Source: Thermoplasmata archaeon (GTDB lineage Archaea; Thermoplasmatota; Thermoplasmata; Thermoplasmatales; Thermoplasmataceae). From it: a DNA stretch of 20,978 bases. The notes under the pieces are model-generated. The model searched no databases. It had not been told where the DNA came from and saw only the letters and a list, made by a program, of their open reading frames with translations. The stretch spans positions 1-20,978 of the forward strand of contig JAJZAR010000013.1 in NCBI GenBank assembly GCA_021799315.1. Reading direction: 5' to 3'. Position 1 is the stretch's first letter. Every line of letters starts with the position of its first letter. Below are positions 19,271 through 20,978 of the stretch, piece by piece. Position numbers and translations under genes: made by a program.

Positions 19271-20978
19271 ATGACTAGAGATGAAAAGAAAGAACCGATA
19301 GGTAAACTGGTTGACTTCGAAGAAATTACTGTTCCTGAAGAAACAATCCGGCCCACCATAGAAATAGCACAACAACCTGAATTTTATAAGATACCGAAGA
19401 GATTTGGCACAGTACCTGTTGATGAATTACCACTAGGATACGTGAAAGGAAAGGGATATGCTGATAAGTTTCCTTTTATCAAACTACCGTTTCAGAAAAT
19501 GGAAGAGATAAAGTTTGGTAATAATGAAGATTTCACAAATAAAATATTCTGGGGAGATAATCTTCACATCATGAGGATGTTGCCTTCAGAATCTATAGAT
19601 TTAATCTATATTGATCCTCCGTTCTTCTCTGGCAGAAACTATAACGTTATTTTTGGCGACGAGAACGAAGTCCGTTCTTTCAGTGATATTTGGGATGGTG
19701 GATTACCTACATATCTAATATGGCTTAATGCAAGGCTTCTTGAAATGAAACGATTATTGAAACCAACAGGATCGATTTACGTTCATCTGGATTGGCACGC
19801 ATCTCATTATGTCAAAGTTGAAATGGATAAAATTTTCGGGTATGAAAACTTCGTGAACGAAATAGTCTGGCAACGGACAACGAATCCAAAAGGTTCACAA
19901 TTTAAAGCCAAAAAATACGGACAGGCTACTGATTCGATTTTAATATATGCAAAGTCTCCAAACTACAAACTAAATATTTCTGCGGTTAAGAGAAAACTCA
20001 ACGCTGATGAATTGAAGAAAAAATACAAGAATACAGATGAAAAGGGACCATTTTATATGGGGCCTATTGTAAGCACAATGGGAATGGGTCCTCGTCCAAA
20101 CTTGGTTTATGAGTACAAAGGTTTTGTCCCTCCCCCATCCGGATGGCGCTTAAGCAAAGAAAAGTTGATAGAATTAGACGAGAATGGCGACCTAGGCTGG
20201 AGCAAAAATGGCAAACCCTTCAGGAAGCTACGTCCTTCAAATGATGATGGAGAACCTCTATACAATCTCTGGACTGACATTAATAGATTATATGGGGGCA
20301 ACCCAGAAGCCCTTGGTTATCCAACACAAAAACCAGAGAGTTTGCTTGAACGTATAATAGGTGCTTCTTCTGATGAAAAAGATGTCGTAGCTGACTTTTT
20401 TTGTGGTGGAGGGACGACCTCCGTTGTAGCAGAAAAGCTCAACAGGAGATGGATTGTTTCTGATATTTCGCGAATAGCAGTAGAGATAACAAAAGGCCGA
20501 GTTTTCAAAGTGATAAAAGAGAGAGTGGATAAAATTGACTCACCAAATATTGAGGTTCTATCTTGGGGATATTACGACATATCCTCATTGTCAAAGCTGA
20601 CAGATGAAGATTTCAGAAGTTTTATACTGGATGCATTTGGAGCTCGAAAAATCTCAGATGTTTTCATAGCAGGTCTGAAGCGGGGTATTCCAATATGGGT
20701 TGGACCAAAAGACCATGAATTACAGATAGATGAAACCCCAGTATTGGAATTCGCAGAGTATCTTGAAAAATACTATGAAAATAGAAAGAAGGGGATAATG
20801 ATAGCCTGGCAATTTTCCGATAGAGCAAAGCAATCCCAAGAGATGCTGGCAAAACTTGGTGCAGGAATTGATTTTGTCAGTATAGATCTCGTGCCTATAG
20901 GATCAGACAACTTCAAAAAACACATAGTGGAAAAGAATGCAGATTATAGTGGTTTTCTTAGATTCATACTACAGATCG
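19271..20978 (+). CDS. Site-specific DNA N6/N4 methyltransferase, cut by window edge
   Basis: At least 569 residues, open at the right edge. Amino-methyltransferase motifs are in beta-class order: target-binding IDLIYIDPPFFSG with Asp115-Pro-Pro-Phe118 first, and AdoMet-binding DFFCGGGTT at residues about 375-383 later, followed by RRWIVSDISRIAVEIT. NKIFWGDNLHIMRMLP ahead of DPPF is typical of type III Mod-like and related adenine methyltransferases. A C-terminal alpha/beta part (for example IWVGPKDHEL, GIMIAWQFSDRAKQ) extends past the catalytic core. ATG 19271 has a TATA-like CTTTATAGAT about 30 bp upstream. A restriction partner could lie right of the window. Upstream it neighbours a HEPN-like gene, suggesting a modification-based defence locus. 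Confidence 0.9.
   Translation, partial: MTRDEKKEPIGKLVDFEEITVPEETIRPTIEIAQQPEFYKIPKRFGTVPVDELPLGYVKGKGYADKFPFIKLPFQKMEEIKFGNNEDFTNKIFWGDNLHIMRMLPSESIDLIYIDPPFFSGRNYNVIFGDENEVRSFSDIWDGGLPTYLIWLNARLLEMKRLLKPTGSIYVHLDWHASHYVKVEMDKIFGYENFVNEIVWQRTTNPKGSQFKAKKYGQATDSILIYAKSPNYKLNISAVKRKLNADELKKKYKNTDEKGPFYMGPIVSTMGMGPRPNLVYEYKGFVPPPSGWRLSKEKLIELDENGDLGWSKNGKPFRKLRPSNDDGEPLYNLWTDINRLYGGNPEALGYPTQKPESLLERIIGASSDEKDVVADFFCGGGTTSVVAEKLNRRWIVSDISRIAVEITKGRVFKVIKERVDKIDSPNIEVLSWGYYDISSLSKLTDEDFRSFILDAFGARKISDVFIAGLKRGIPIWVGPKDHELQIDETPVLEFAEYLEKYYENRKKGIMIAWQFSDRAKQSQEMLAKLGAGIDFVSIDLVPIGSDNFKKHIVEKNADYSGFLRFILQI

Noticed and set aside
1..20978. CRISPR array or insertion sequence with transposase
   Set aside because: No regularly spaced repeat-spacer pattern and no recognisable transposase or terminal inverted repeat pair was seen.

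Overview
The window looks archaeal and most likely comes from the Thermoplasmatales or a close relative. TATA-like boxes lie about 25-30 bp ahead of many start codons, several transcripts look leaderless, Arg AGG and Ile ATA codons dominate, and an archaeal-type tRNA-Ser (discriminator G, CCA not encoded) sits at the left edge. It reads as an integrated mobile element or genomic island with a mosaic of base compositions: 1-4.7 kb is richer in G/C at third codon positions, 5.3-11.7 kb and 14.3-21 kb are AT-rich, and 12.2-14.3 kb looks more like a settled chromosomal gene block.

Left end (1-3.1 kb): the 3' part of tRNA-Ser(GCU) abuts, and on the opposite strand is read through by, a complete-looking tyrosine recombinase. 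The recombinase is the last gene of a six-gene leftward operon in which every neighbouring pair overlaps: a C2H2 zinc-finger protein, two tiny genes, a second zinc-finger protein, a putative recombination / single-strand annealing protein, and the integrase. From 3.1 to 5.3 kb come small membrane proteins, a very basic small protein, an unknown three-gene operon headed by an AbrB-like protein, and two more AbrB-like genes, with palindromic operator candidates between divergent genes.

Middle (5.4-11.7 kb): a wHTH-RHH regulator behind three evenly spaced palindromes is followed by a possible DUF6978-like protein that converges on a DUF1828/DUF1829-type protein across a shared terminator hairpin. 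Leftward-facing accessory genes follow: two small helical proteins, a PUA/EVE-like protein, a two-domain protein with a DUF4145/HEPN-like C-terminus, and a PD-(D/E)XK-like protein with a C-terminal winged helix. A rightward pair then ends with a protein whose C-terminus is glycine-rich and hydrophobic.

From 12.2 to 14.3 kb there are three unrecognised larger proteins. From 14.4 to 21 kb the window is rich in nucleases and defence-like genes, largely with separate promoters: an AbrB-like gene, a small membrane protein, a NYN/LabA-type RNase, a NucS-like nuclease with a new N-terminus, a PD-(D/E)XK protein, another AbrB-like gene, a HEPN-like protein, and an N6/N4 DNA methyltransferase that runs off the right edge.

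The main leads are the operator triplet with the convergent 5.4-7.1 kb unit, the multiplied AbrB-like genes (five), the 7.9-10.7 kb cluster, the 11.06-11.71 kb pair, and the nuclease island next to the methyltransferase. Functions are assigned by recognising motifs by eye; no database search was possible.
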